Assembly: GCF_004379255.2 (NCBI RefSeq)
Contig: NC_056039.1
Coordinates: 7,056,501 to 7,120,500, forward strand
Source of the DNA: Salvia splendens
Taxonomy: Eukaryota; Streptophyta; Magnoliopsida; Lamiales; Lamiaceae
Reading direction: 5' to 3'
DNA: 64,000 nucleotides
The notes under the pieces are model-generated. The model did no database searches and was not told where the DNA came from. It saw only the letters and a list, made by a program, of their open reading frames with translations. A program made the position numbers and the translations under genes. Position 1 is the first letter of the stretch; each line of letters starts with the position of its first letter. This document shows positions 24,579 through 34,400 of the stretch, piece after piece.

Positions 24579-27500
24579 CTCCCCCTCAAGTTGAGCAACG
24601 GTGTCTCCGATGTTCAACTTGCCCAAGACTTCGTGGAATACCTTATGATGTACTGCTTTGGTGAGGATATCTGCAAGCTGATCTTCGGATTTTACAAAGG
24701 GAAATTCGATGACTCCGGCTTCTAGATTTTCTTTGATGAAGTGTCGATCTACTTCCACATGCTTAGTCCTATCGTGCTGCACTGGGTTTTCGGAGATGCT
24801 GATTGCTGCCTTATTGTCACAGAACAATTGACTTTTCCGTGTTGGAGGAAAGCCTATTTCGGTCAACAGTCTTCGTAGCCACATGATCTCCATTAGACCG
24901 CTTTTGATCCCTCTGAATTCTGCTTCAGCACTCGACAATGCTACCACCTTTTGCTTCTTACTCCTCCAAGTAACTAGGTTGCCTCCTACAAATGTAAAGT
25001 AACCCCCTGTTGATCTTCTATCAATCGGATTGCTTGCCCAGTCAGCATCCGTGTATCCATCAACTTCTAAGTTTTCCTTTTTCTCTAGGAACACACCATA
25101 CCCTGTAGTTCCCTTTAGATATCTTACTATCCTCAATGCAGCTTCCATATGATCTTCTTGAGGCTTGTGCATAAATTGACTTACAACGCCGACTGCATAG
25201 GTAATGTCAGGCCTTGTATGTGATAGATAGATCAATTTTCCCACTAGTCTCTGGTATTTTCCACGGTCAGCCAACTTCGCTCCTTCTTCTATTCTCAATC
25301 CATGGTTCGGAATCATTGGACTTTCTGCAGGTTTGCACTCCAATAGCCCGGTTTCTGCCAGCAGATCCAGTACATATTTTTTCTGTCTTAGAAAGATTCC
25401 ACGTTGTGATCTTAGTACCTCAATCCCCAAGAAGTACTTCAGGGCTCCGAGGTTCTTCATTTCAAACTCCTTGCATAAATTCTCTTTTAAATTCTGAATT
25501 TCGTCTACATCATCTCCAGTAATGATCATGTCATCTACATAGATTATTAGACATGTCATTTTATCCCCCCTTTTCTTCAGAAAGAGCGTATGATCAGACT
25601 GGCTTTGTGTGAAGCCATGTTTGACCATTGCTTGGCAGAATCTTCCGAACCATATCCTCGGGGACTGTTTGAGCCCGTATAGAGTCTTCCTTAGTCTGCA
25701 TACTTCTCCTTCCCCAAATTCCTCTGAACAACCTGGAGGGACTTCCATGTACACTTCCTTGTCCTTCTCGAGTTCTCCGTGTAGAAAGGCGTTGGTTACA
25801 TCAAACTGGTGCAACGGCCAATCCTTACAGGCAGCTACAGACAACAACGTTCTTACTGTATTTAGTTTGGCCACTGGAGAAAAGGTCTCTTCGTAGTCTA
25901 CTCCATATACTTGAGTGTATCCCTTGGCTACCAATCGCGCTTTGTATCTCTCGATTGAACCATCTGCTCGCCTTTTTATAGTAAAGACCCATCTGCATCC
26001 AACTGGTTTCTTCCCTTTCGGCAATGTACACTTTTCCCACGTGCCATTCTTCTTTAGGGCATCTATCTCCTTCTTCATTGCATCCCTCCAATGTTTGTGC
26101 CTCATCGCATCCTCAAATGATTGTGGAATCTCCTCCTCCTCATATAGGGCAGCCTCAAATGCCCTTGCCATCTCTGTGAGTTGTCCTTGAACAGTATTTG
26201 CCAAGGAATATCTGGTTTTTCGTCCTGTCCAATCTGGGGAGTACCTTCGTGGCGGGACGCCTCTAGTACTTCTCTTGGGCAATTCATACTGCTCAGTGCC
26301 TCCATCTACTCCCATTGGTTCAACTTCCCCTTCCCTGCCATCGTTAGTGTTGTCTGTAACATGCAAAGGTACAATGCTATTTTCACTACTTACCTCGGGA
26401 TCCGAGATCGGGGTTGATGGTTCGGTCATGTCACTTAATTCTACGTTCTGTATGTTGGAGTTCGGTTGCCCGGTGGTACCGCTAACTGTCTCGGGTGGAC
26501 CGACATCTAGAACAGGCGATGACTGTGGAGACCGGTTACTCTCCCCCTGGGGTTCAGTCGTGGATATGGGTATGGTAGGTCTAGGTATAGAAGGCTGCCA
26601 ATCTAGAGAGTCGTTGCCCTTAGTCTCCCCCTGACTCCTAGGTTGGCAGTAGAAATATTCATCTTCCACAAAGTCACAATTCATCGTGGTATATAATGTC
26701 TGAGAAGTTGGATCATAACAGCGATATCCTTTTTGAGATTTCCCATATCCTAGAAAGACACATTTGACTGCTCTCGGGGCAAATTTAGATCTGTCTGGCT
26801 TAGGAATATGGACAAAGACAGTACACCCAAACACTTTTGGTTCAAGGCTAAGGGATGACGGGATGGAGTGGTTTTGTGAGAAAATATCAAGAGGTGTTTT
26901 GAAGTTTAGAATATATGTAAGGAGGCGGTTGATGAGGTAAACGGAAGTTGCTATAGCTTCTGGCCAGAAAGATTTGGGTATGCTCGAGTCAATAAGGAAG
27001 GCTCGGGTCATTTCCAGGATATATCTATTTTTCCTCTCTGCTACCCCATTTTGTTCCGGAGTGTGTGGGCAAGTGGTTTGATGGACTAAGCCCTTTTCGG
27101 TACAAAAAAGTTGCATTTTGGAATTAACAAACTCTCCCCCATTATCGGATCTAAGGATTTGGATAGACTGTTTGTACTGAGTTTGCACGAGAGTGTAAAA
27201 GTGAGTAAATTTTTCAAAAACCTCAGATTTTGCTTTTAAAAAATAGACCCATGTCATGCGTGTAAAATCATCTACAAACAGCAAAAAATAGCGAAATCCT
27301 TGTCCCCCAGTAACCGGTGCTGGACCCCACACATCAGAATGAATTAAGGCAAAAGGAGTCTTCTCACAAGTATTATTCAAATGATATGAATGTCTATGGC
27401 TTTTGGCCAAGAAACAAGTTTCACAATTCAAGGTAAAAGTGGAATTAACTAATTTTGGAAAAAGTAAACGAAGATATCCTATGGAAGGGTGCCCAAACCG

Positions 27501-28268
27501 GCGGTGCCAAAGCCATGTCTGTTTGTCAGTCAGTCGGTGAGACAGCAACGCAGTACTCTGTTGGGCTGCCTTATCCACGTAGTACAGTCCGTGTCGTTCA
27601 GTGCCACGCCCAACTATCTCCCCCGTCTGGGTATCCTGTAATAAGCAAAAATGAGGTTGCATTAGTAACTTGCAGTGAAGTTCCTTAGTTGCATGACTCA
27701 CAGACAGAAGCTTGTGGGATAGCGAGGGAACATATAAGCAATTTGAGAGGCATAAGGTGGGTGAAATATGGATAGTGCCCGCCCCCTTAACTGGTGCTAA
27801 ATCCCCACTCGCTGTTTGGACATAACTTTTCCGGGATTTTGAGATTTCCAAAAAATCATTGGCATCATATGACATGGTATCGGTTGCCCCACAATCGAAA
27901 ATCCAATGGCTATTTTTCTCCCCCATGGTTGAGGTTGACGAATTTGCCAGTGCTTCAAAAAAATTATGACATTTAATACTAGGGTGAATTTCCAAGGATT
28001 TATAGTCCGAATCATCAGAATTGGATTTTTTGGGTAATTTCCGGAAATTATTAAACTTTGAGTTTTCAAAACATAAACTACTATGAGTTCCAGGGTCAAA
28101 AAGCAAGGTTTTGGGATTTCTGGGGGTGCAAACGGAAATAAAACTTGGATGGGGTAAAATGTGAGAATAAGGTAGAGTGGAGGGATCTATTTGTGAATAA
28201 GATCCCCCTTTACCTTCCGCCCAAGCCCTAGCCGCCGCAGATTGTTCCCCCCCATCCCGGTGCTCCAC
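24549..28268 (-). CDS. Copia pol polyprotein (PR-INT-RT-RH)
   Basis: Open for 1,239 codons; the first Met is not the true start because the natural frame enters from gag. Protease motif at about residues 121-130 reads HWIFDCGATD, where the usual catalytic triplet is DSG: here Ser is replaced by Cys. Integrase follows, with an HHCC zinc region (WHRRFGHPS .. CETC) and catalytic acidic residues in DVWGP, RSDNGGEF and PEQNGVAERKN. Reverse transcriptase has QFDVTNAFLHGEL and the YVDD box (about residue 909). RNase H has DADWASNPIDRRSTGGY, and the C-terminus shows the copia signature DRTKHVEVDRHFIKE. It ends inside the 3' LTR. Confidence 0.93.
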   Translation of the reverse strand: MEHRDGGEQSAAARAWAEGKGGSYSQIDPSTLPYSHILPHPSFISVCTPRNPKTLLFDPGTHSSLCFENSKFNNFRKLPKKSNSDDSDYKSLEIHPSIKCHNFFEALANSSTSTMGEKNSHWIFDCGATDTMSYDANDFLEISKSRKSYVQTASGDLAPVKGAGTIHISPTLCLSNCLYVPSLSHKLLSVSHATKELHCKLLMQPHFCLLQDTQTGEIVGRGTERHGLYYVDKAAQQSTALLSHRLTDKQTWLWHRRFGHPSIGYLRLLFPKLVNSTFTLNCETCFLAKSHRHSYHLNNTCEKTPFALIHSDVWGPAPVTGGQGFRYFLLFVDDFTRMTWVYFLKAKSEVFEKFTHFYTLVQTQYKQSIQILRSDNGGEFVNSKMQLFCTEKGLVHQTTCPHTPEQNGVAERKNRYILEMTRAFLIDSSIPKSFWPEAIATSVYLINRLLTYILNFKTPLDIFSQNHSIPSSLSLEPKVFGCTVFVHIPKPDRSKFAPRAVKCVFLGYGKSQKGYRCYDPTSQTLYTTMNCDFVEDEYFYCQPRSQGETKGNDSLDWQPSIPRPTIPISTTEPQGESNRSPQSSPVLDVGPPETVSGTTGQPNSNIQNVELSDMTEPSTPISDPEVSSENSIVPLHVTDNTNDGREGEVEPMGVDGGTEQYELPKRSTRGVPPRRYSPDWTGRKTRYSLANTVQGQLTEMARAFEAALYEEEEIPQSFEDAMRHKHWRDAMKKEIDALKKNGTWEKCTLPKGKKPVGCRWVFTIKRRADGSIERYKARLVAKGYTQVYGVDYEETFSPVAKLNTVRTLLSVAACKDWPLHQFDVTNAFLHGELEKDKEVYMEVPPGCSEEFGEGEVCRLRKTLYGLKQSPRIWFGRFCQAMVKHGFTQSQSDHTLFLKKRGDKMTCLIIYVDDMIITGDDVDEIQNLKENLCKEFEMKNLGALKYFLGIEVLRSQRGIFLRQKKYVLDLLAETGLLECKPAESPMIPNHGLRIEEGAKLADRGKYQRLVGKLIYLSHTRPDITYAVGVVSQFMHKPQEDHMEAALRIVRYLKGTTGYGVFLEKKENLEVDGYTDADWASNPIDRRSTGGYFTFVGGNLVTWRSKKQKVVALSSAEAEFRGIKSGLMEIMWLRRLLTEIGFPPTRKSQLFCDNKAAISISENPVQHDRTKHVEVDRHFIKENLEAGVIEFPFVKSEDQLADILTKAVHHKVFHEVLGKLNIGDTVAQLEGECQTIQGNDP

Positions 28269-29422
28269 GCTTTAGCCGTCGCGACAGAGGCGACGGTTTG
28301 CTCTTCGGTTCCATGATTACCAGCGGTCGAGGGACCGTTGTTACCCGTCGGATAATCGGCGTAGGTAGCCCATTCCTCGGTCGCCGCTGCCATTGACGCC
28401 GTCGCTCTCCCTCCTCCGCCGCGATTCGCCCTTGCCTGTCGCTTCTGCTTCATCTCCTCCCACCAATCGGGATACCCGTGGAGGAGAAAACATGTGTCTT
28501 TTGTATGCTTCTTCCCTCCACAGTGGTAGCAAATCAACCGGCTTTTATCTTCTTCTCCTCTCCGATTGGTCGGGAATCTTGACGGTGGGGGAGACGGCTG
28601 GTTGTTGACGGCTCTGTTCCGGTCGAAGGTAATCAGACCGGCTCCGACTCCGGAGTTTGGTTGGTCTTTCTGCTTAATTAGGCCTGCGTTCACGGCTTCA
28701 CGCCTCACCATTGCGTATGCCTGTCGTGGATTCGGTAGTGGATCCTTGTTGATTATCTCCCTCTTTATTCCCTCGTATCCTTCGTTCAATGCAGTGAGGA
28801 ATTGGTACACCCTCATTCTCTGTATTGTCTGGTTGTTCTTCTCGATTGACGGTGGGTGGTCGATTGTGCTTGGATCTCGGGCATCTATGGATATCCATAA
28901 ATCTTGGAATTTGACCCACAAGGCTTATAGGGTCATTCCTCCTTGTTTCATTGTCATACTCTGTCTGTGCAGGTCATACACTTGGAACGGATCTCTGCCG
29001 CTTCCGTATGTGATTGCCAGGCCTTCCCAGAGGTCCTTGGCGGTTGCATATTGGGAGACTTCTGTTACGAGATCTGACTCGATATTGTTGATGATCCAAT
29101 TGAAGGTACAGTGGTCCCTTTGCTGCCACTTCGGGTAATTCGGATCGGTCCGTGGTGGAGGGTTTGAAACTCCAAGGATGTGAGACGTCAACCCTTTACC
29201 ACCAATCGCGCGTTCCATCAGATTCGACCACAAGGGGTAATTGTCCCCATTTAGTTTGGTCTTGATGGTAATATCGCCGAGAGACTCGATCTGGGGAGGC
29301 ATTGGATTATTTGATCTGTTGTTGGTTTTGAGAAATTCGGCGAATTGCGCCGCAAGATCGGTTGGGATACTTATGGTATTTGAGGCTGTATCGGCTGTGT
29401 TTGAACTATTGGATTCTGACAT
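28187..29422 (-). pseudogene. Copia gag with one in-frame stop
   Basis: Retrotransposon Gag. It starts MSESNSSNTADTASN at 29422 and contains the UBN2/Gag-type stretch KLNGDNYPLWSNLMERA. After MTL, a TAA codon at about 28922-28924 interrupts the frame, which then continues through RVYQFLTALNEGYEGIKREI to a zinc knuckle CYHCGGKKHTKDTC (CX2CX4HX4C). After STGMGG the frame runs into unrelated sequence because a run of seven G (about 28244-28250) shifts gag relative to pol. In intact copia elements gag and pol are normally one frame, so the G-run is the likely site of a one-base change. Confidence 0.85.
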
Positions 29423-29510
29423 GTTTGTTTGCTTACAGGTTCAAGGTCGATGGGTCGGGAAAGGTATGGGACAGTGATGAACTCTCTCTGAGTCCCCACT
29501 CTAATATCCT

Positions 29511-29522
29511 GCTCTGATACCA
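29511..29522 (-). other. Copia primer binding site
   Basis: TGGTATCAGAGC on the minus strand, directly after the 5' LTR; complementary to the 3' end of initiator tRNA-Met, the usual primer of plant copia elements. Confidence 0.9.
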
Positions 29523-29800
29523 TCTTGAAGATGGTAATCGAGAGAGGCAACGATTGCTAGGGTTGATGGGATCGACATTATTGGTTAGAGAATAGTATAT
29601 ACGTTCTCTTATTTCTTGTGTATGTAATGTTTACAAGTTCTCCTTCTTTTATAGGAGAAGAGGAGAGCTATCTAAGGAAAGAGATCAAAAAGATCAATCT
29701 ATTCTAGGGGACTATTACAAGGTATCAATTACAAATCAATTACCAATCTTCTCATTAATTATGGATCATTTCCTTGTATAGTTTGACGTATAGTTTGACA
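29523..29800 (-). repeat. Copia 5' LTR
   Basis: 278 bp, almost identical to the other LTR except for a 12-bp tandem duplication (GTATAGTTTGAC, 29778-29799) and at least one substitution, implying a recent insertion. Confidence 0.9.
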
Positions 29801-29805
29801 CTTCA

Positions 29806-30766
29806 CATATTCTTATGGAAAAGGGGAATAATTCTAAAATCTTTGTCAAAGTCAAAAGATTGCAAACCGTTAATGTAAAACGTCTTCCAAAAAATTGGGT
29901 ACATGAGATAAGTACTTTTTTGGCATATTATATTTATTCAATTGTACTCAAGATAAATAATGTGCAATTTTACGTTGGTTTTTATATGAAGTACTAATAA
30001 TCCAATATTCACACTTTCAAATTTTAAGAGCATATGCTTAGATGATTAGAAATAATTATACTATGCACAAATGTGTCCCAAGCGAGGCAGTTAAATAAGG
30101 GGTGAATTAATGTTCTTATTAAATAGTGATCAATGATTTGCGTGCGAGGTTGCAAATCTCTATTATTTTGCGCTAACACCGCATCAAGGCGCCAGAAATA
30201 TTTTCTTATTCAGTAGTAGTAGTAGTAGTAGTAATATTAAATTTGAAGTCCTTGCATTTAATCAATTTACACCTACGCATAGAAGAAATACGTTGCCAAC
30301 ATTAAAATATAAGATGCTATCATTCATTTGGTAATGCATTTATAACAACTTCAATCTTAATTATTGTTCTCATTCAAATTAATAGCTAATATATTGGCCA
30401 TTGGGTGTGCAGAAAACATTAAATGAAAACAACTTACGTTTTATTGTTTTTCCAGTGAAATGCCATATAATTTTATTCTTTTTGTAAGTTACATGATTAT
30501 TAAATGCCATATAATTTTTATTCTTTTTGCAAGTTACTAGTACATGATTATTAGCTTGATGTATTTAAGGGTGCATACGAAAAGATTTTAATCCTAAATT
30601 ACTAGGAAATTTTTAATCTAACTCAGTTTTCAGATAAAAAGAAAAAGTTATTAAAATATTATTAGTTATTAAAAAACTTGCTAAAAATTAAAGTGAATTA
30701 ATTTAATGAAAGGAAACAAATGAAAATATAAGATAATTGTTTGGGAACTAAAGGAGTAGGGAGTAG
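29806..30766. other. AT-rich spacer with AGT microsatellite
   Basis: No gene. A short AGT trinucleotide run lies at about 30214-30232, and a near-duplicate of a segment (TTATTCTTTTTG.AAGTTAC, about 30472-30540) is present. Confidence 0.55.
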
Positions 30767-30771
30767 TATTT

Positions 30772-31426
30772 TGTTACGAGCGCCACTGACCCACAGAGGG
30801 CGGGGGATACGACAACAACATCCTCGGCTGTGCCGGGGAGTGAGGACGAAACAAGGGAAGGAGAGGTCGACGTCGGAGTGCCGGAGAGGCAAGCCGTGAA
30901 CGTTGACACAGTGAGGAAGTTGAGGCCGAGGAAGGAGATCAGGCAGCCGGAGCGCTACCACGACTTCGTCACCAAGTAGCGGCAGCAGCTCGGCAGCAGC
31001 TCGGCAGCAGCTCGGCGGACGACTTGGAGGAGAATAGAATAGTGTTTTATTATTTTACGTTTTTATTATATTTTGTTTAAGTATTTCTCTTTTGTTATTT
31101 AATTTCTTATTGGGTCGAGCGTTTTATAAGCTCCGTCGGGTTTTCTTTGTTGGTTCTTTCCCGATGTATAGGATTAGGTCGAACCAACCCTAGGGTCTAG
31201 AATATTATAAATAGGGCATCTTCATATTTTTCGAAACTTATGAATGAAGAAATAACTTGCCCACTTTACTTGTGCAATACTACATCAAACCTACTTGCTG
31301 CCGACGGAGGAATTCCGCGCCAGCCTATCGTTTGATCGCCGCCGATCCTAGAATTAGGACGCCGGCACGGTCGTTGTACAATCGTGAGACAGGGGTTTCG
31401 GCGTAAGGTTAAGAGGGTTCTTAACA
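30772..31426 (+). repeat. Chromovirus 5' LTR
   Basis: 655 bp, TG..CA ends. It contains the duplicate of the 3' coding tail (ending VTK near 30979), three CGGCAGCAGCT units (30980-31014), and a TATA-like TATAAATAGGG near 31206. Confidence 0.93.
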
Positions 31427-31429
31427 AAC

Positions 31430-31441
31430 TGGTGCTTTCAT
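31430..31441 (+). other. Chromovirus primer binding site
   Basis: TGGTGCTTTCAT begins three bases after the 5' LTR; its complement ends in CCA as a tRNA 3' end should. The tRNA species is not assigned. Confidence 0.7.
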
Positions 31442-31451
31442 TGTTGAACTT

Positions 31452-34400
31452 ATGAATACGGTAGAGGAATTACAGCGATCTCCGCCGGTGTTGACTGGGG
31501 GGAACGCGCAAGAATTGGTTCTCGGATCGGCACGTCGCCCTCCGCTAGGGAACCACCGCGATGTAGGGGGGCAATCCCAGCAGCCGACCAGGGGTGAACC
31601 GTCGGTCTCGGGGCGCCCATGGCCGGAGACGAGTGGGGTCGACCCGATCACCAAGGGTTTTGATCGGATTATGGCCCGTTTTGATCAGTTGGAGGTACGG
31701 GTGGATAACTTGGAGTTGCCGCACAACCGGGATGTGGATCCCGCGGATGATGGTTGGGATTCGGAGGATCGCGAGTATGCGGAATATAGGGACTTCGACG
31801 GGGTACAACGGGCCGCGAACCCTCGCCAACGTTTCCTAGGGCGCCGCGACATGAGAGGCGCGAGAGGCGGCCGCCGCGGTGGCTTTGGGGGCCGCGACGA
31901 GCCTTGGAGAAGGGGTCACTGGCAGCCGGATGGTGGGTACGATACCAGAATGGTGCCGTATCAGCCTCGCCGCCTTTCGAGTTGGGACCCGCCAGCGGCA
32001 AGGCAGCGGGGAGGGCGTGATCACCGCCGCCTCGCATCGTGCTGGGACCCGCCAACCGTAAGGGATAGGGCCCAATACTCATATGGGTCGGACGCGCATC
32101 ACGGGGTCAAAATGCGTGCCCCCCACTTCGACGGGTCAGACGCGACGAACTGGATTTCACGGGTGGAGTACTACTTTGATCATATTATGATGCCGGAGGA
32201 AGACCGTTTACACTATGCGGTAATGCTCTTTGATCCCCCGGCCGCAGAATGGATATTTAATTACCGAAATAACAACCAATACGTCACGTGGCCTGAGTTT
32301 CTGGAGGATGTGCGACACAGATTTGATCCGCAGAGCTTCAGAAATTATATCGGTCCTCTAGCCAAATTGGTTCAGACGGGGTCTGTGGCGGAGTATCATG
32401 ACACGTTCGAGAAGTATCTAAATCGGGTTGAAGGTGTACCGGACTACATATTAATCCCGGTATTCATCGAAGGCCTTAAAATGCCTATTCAGGAGAAGGT
32501 GGAGCTGCAACAGCCGCAGACATTGGCCGAAGCTATGGCATTGGCCTTACGGCTAGCGGCCAACCAAGACCATCGGTACCAGCAAGCTTCGACGTCGTCG
32601 CAAAAGCGACAGTGGCCCCCGAAGGACAGCCGCCAGCAGAACTTTCCTGCTCCGCCGCCGAGCGGCCCTGCCCACGGAGCGAAGCCGAACCAGCCAGCCC
32701 CAGAGCTGGAACGCCCTCGCGTAACGCCGATTCGAGTGTCCAATGCCGAGAAATCGGAACGCTCGCGGAAGGGCCTTTGCTGGCATTGCCCCGAGAAATA
32801 CACGCCGGGCCACGTGTGTACAACGAGGTTGTTATGTTATGTGGGGGATCCCGAGTGGGAGGAATCGGGCCAGACCCCGGATGTTCTATCTCCCGACGAG
32901 GAGTTGATTACGGAGGATATTTCTCACCTCCACTCGCTTACGGGAGGAAATCGCTCGGTACCTTTTCAGGTGGTAGGGGAAATAGGGGTCACCAAGGTGC
33001 GAATTTTGATTGATACAGGCAGTACACACAATTTCCTCCATTCCCGGTTCGCGGAGACATTACGGTTGCAGTTATACCGCATTCGACCCTTCCGGGTGTA
33101 CGTCGGGAATGGGGCATCGATCATATGCTCCCACATTTCGAGGCGGACTAAACTTTCGATACAAGGAACAGAGTTTTTGCCAGATTCGCACATCCTCGAT
33201 GTGCACGGATGGGATGTGATACTCGGCATGGACTGGCTGGAGTCTTTAGGCCGGATCTCGGCAGATTTCGTGGGGAAAACGTTGGAGTTTCGGAGGGATG
33301 GCCATCCGGTGACGATACAGGGAAGGCGGCCGGGCCCTCAGGCCATTTCGCTGCACTCGCTCTCCTTACTGGCGTCGTCCTCGACATCTCACGAGTTTTA
33401 TGAGATCGTCGCACTGCCAGCGGACGAAGAGGCAGCGCCTGGCGCAGCCGCTGAGCTGGACTTCCCGGCAGACCTGCCGGAGGCATGCCAACGGATCCTC
33501 GGGGCTCACAAAGGGGTGTTTGATGTGCCATGCGGAATCCCCCCACCGCGGGCGTTCGATCACAGGATTCATTTACTCCCGGGCTCGAAACCGGTCAATG
33601 TCAGGCCATACCGCTACCCATACTTTCAGAAAACCGAGATTGAACGACAGGTTAAGGAGATGTTGTCGCAGGGCATAATTCAACGAAGTCAAAGTCCTTT
33701 CTCATCCCCGGTCCTACTGATTCGAAAAAAGGACGGGACTTTTCGTTTCTGCATCGACTATCGTGCCTTGAATTTAGCAACGGTGCCGGATCACTTCCCC
33801 ATCCCCACGGCGGATGAGCTGTTCGATGAATTGGGTAGGGCGAAGTTTTTCACAAAACTCGACTTGCGCTCCGGGTACCATCAAATCAGGATGCACGAAT
33901 CAGATATTTTTAAGACGGCTTTCCGCACACATGACGGGCATTTCGAATTTTTGGTGATGCCTTTTGGCCTGACCAACGCCCCATCCACCTTTCAAGCAGC
34001 GATGAACACTATTTTCCAGCCCCTCCTGCGCCGGCACGTCATCGTTTTTTTCGATGACATCTTGGTGTACAGCCCGACGTTGGAGGCACACTGCGAGCAT
34101 TTATCAGAGGTACTATCGCTCCTGGGCGCCAACCAATTTTATGTAAAGCTTTCCAAATGTTCATTTTGCTGCACCAGTGTTGAGTATTTGGGCCACTTAA
34201 TTGCAGATGGCACGTTGAAGGCAGATCCCCGCAAAATAGAAGCAATGACGGCGTGGCCCGTACCGCGAAATGTTAAGCAACTTCGCGGGTTTTTGGGCCT
34301 GACAGGCTATTACAGACGATTTGTCGCCCACTACGCAGTCATCGCGGGCCCGTTAACGGACCTACTAAAAAAGGAGTCGTTTGTCTGGACCCCGGCCGCG

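Larger units (their letters stand above)
24313..29800 (-). mobile_element. Ty1/copia LTR retrotransposon, nearly complete
   Basis: A full-length element on the minus strand with both LTRs (29523-29800 upstream, 24313-24578 downstream), a primer site complementary to initiator tRNA-Met, gag, protease, integrase, reverse transcriptase, RNase H and a polypurine tract (24579-24590). The order PR-INT-RT-RH is that of Ty1/copia. It is flanked by the 5-bp duplication CTTCA (24308-24312 and 29801-29805). The size (5.5 kb) and short LTRs resemble the Ale group, a tentative assignment. Coding is damaged by one stop in gag and one frameshift before pol. Confidence 0.93.
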
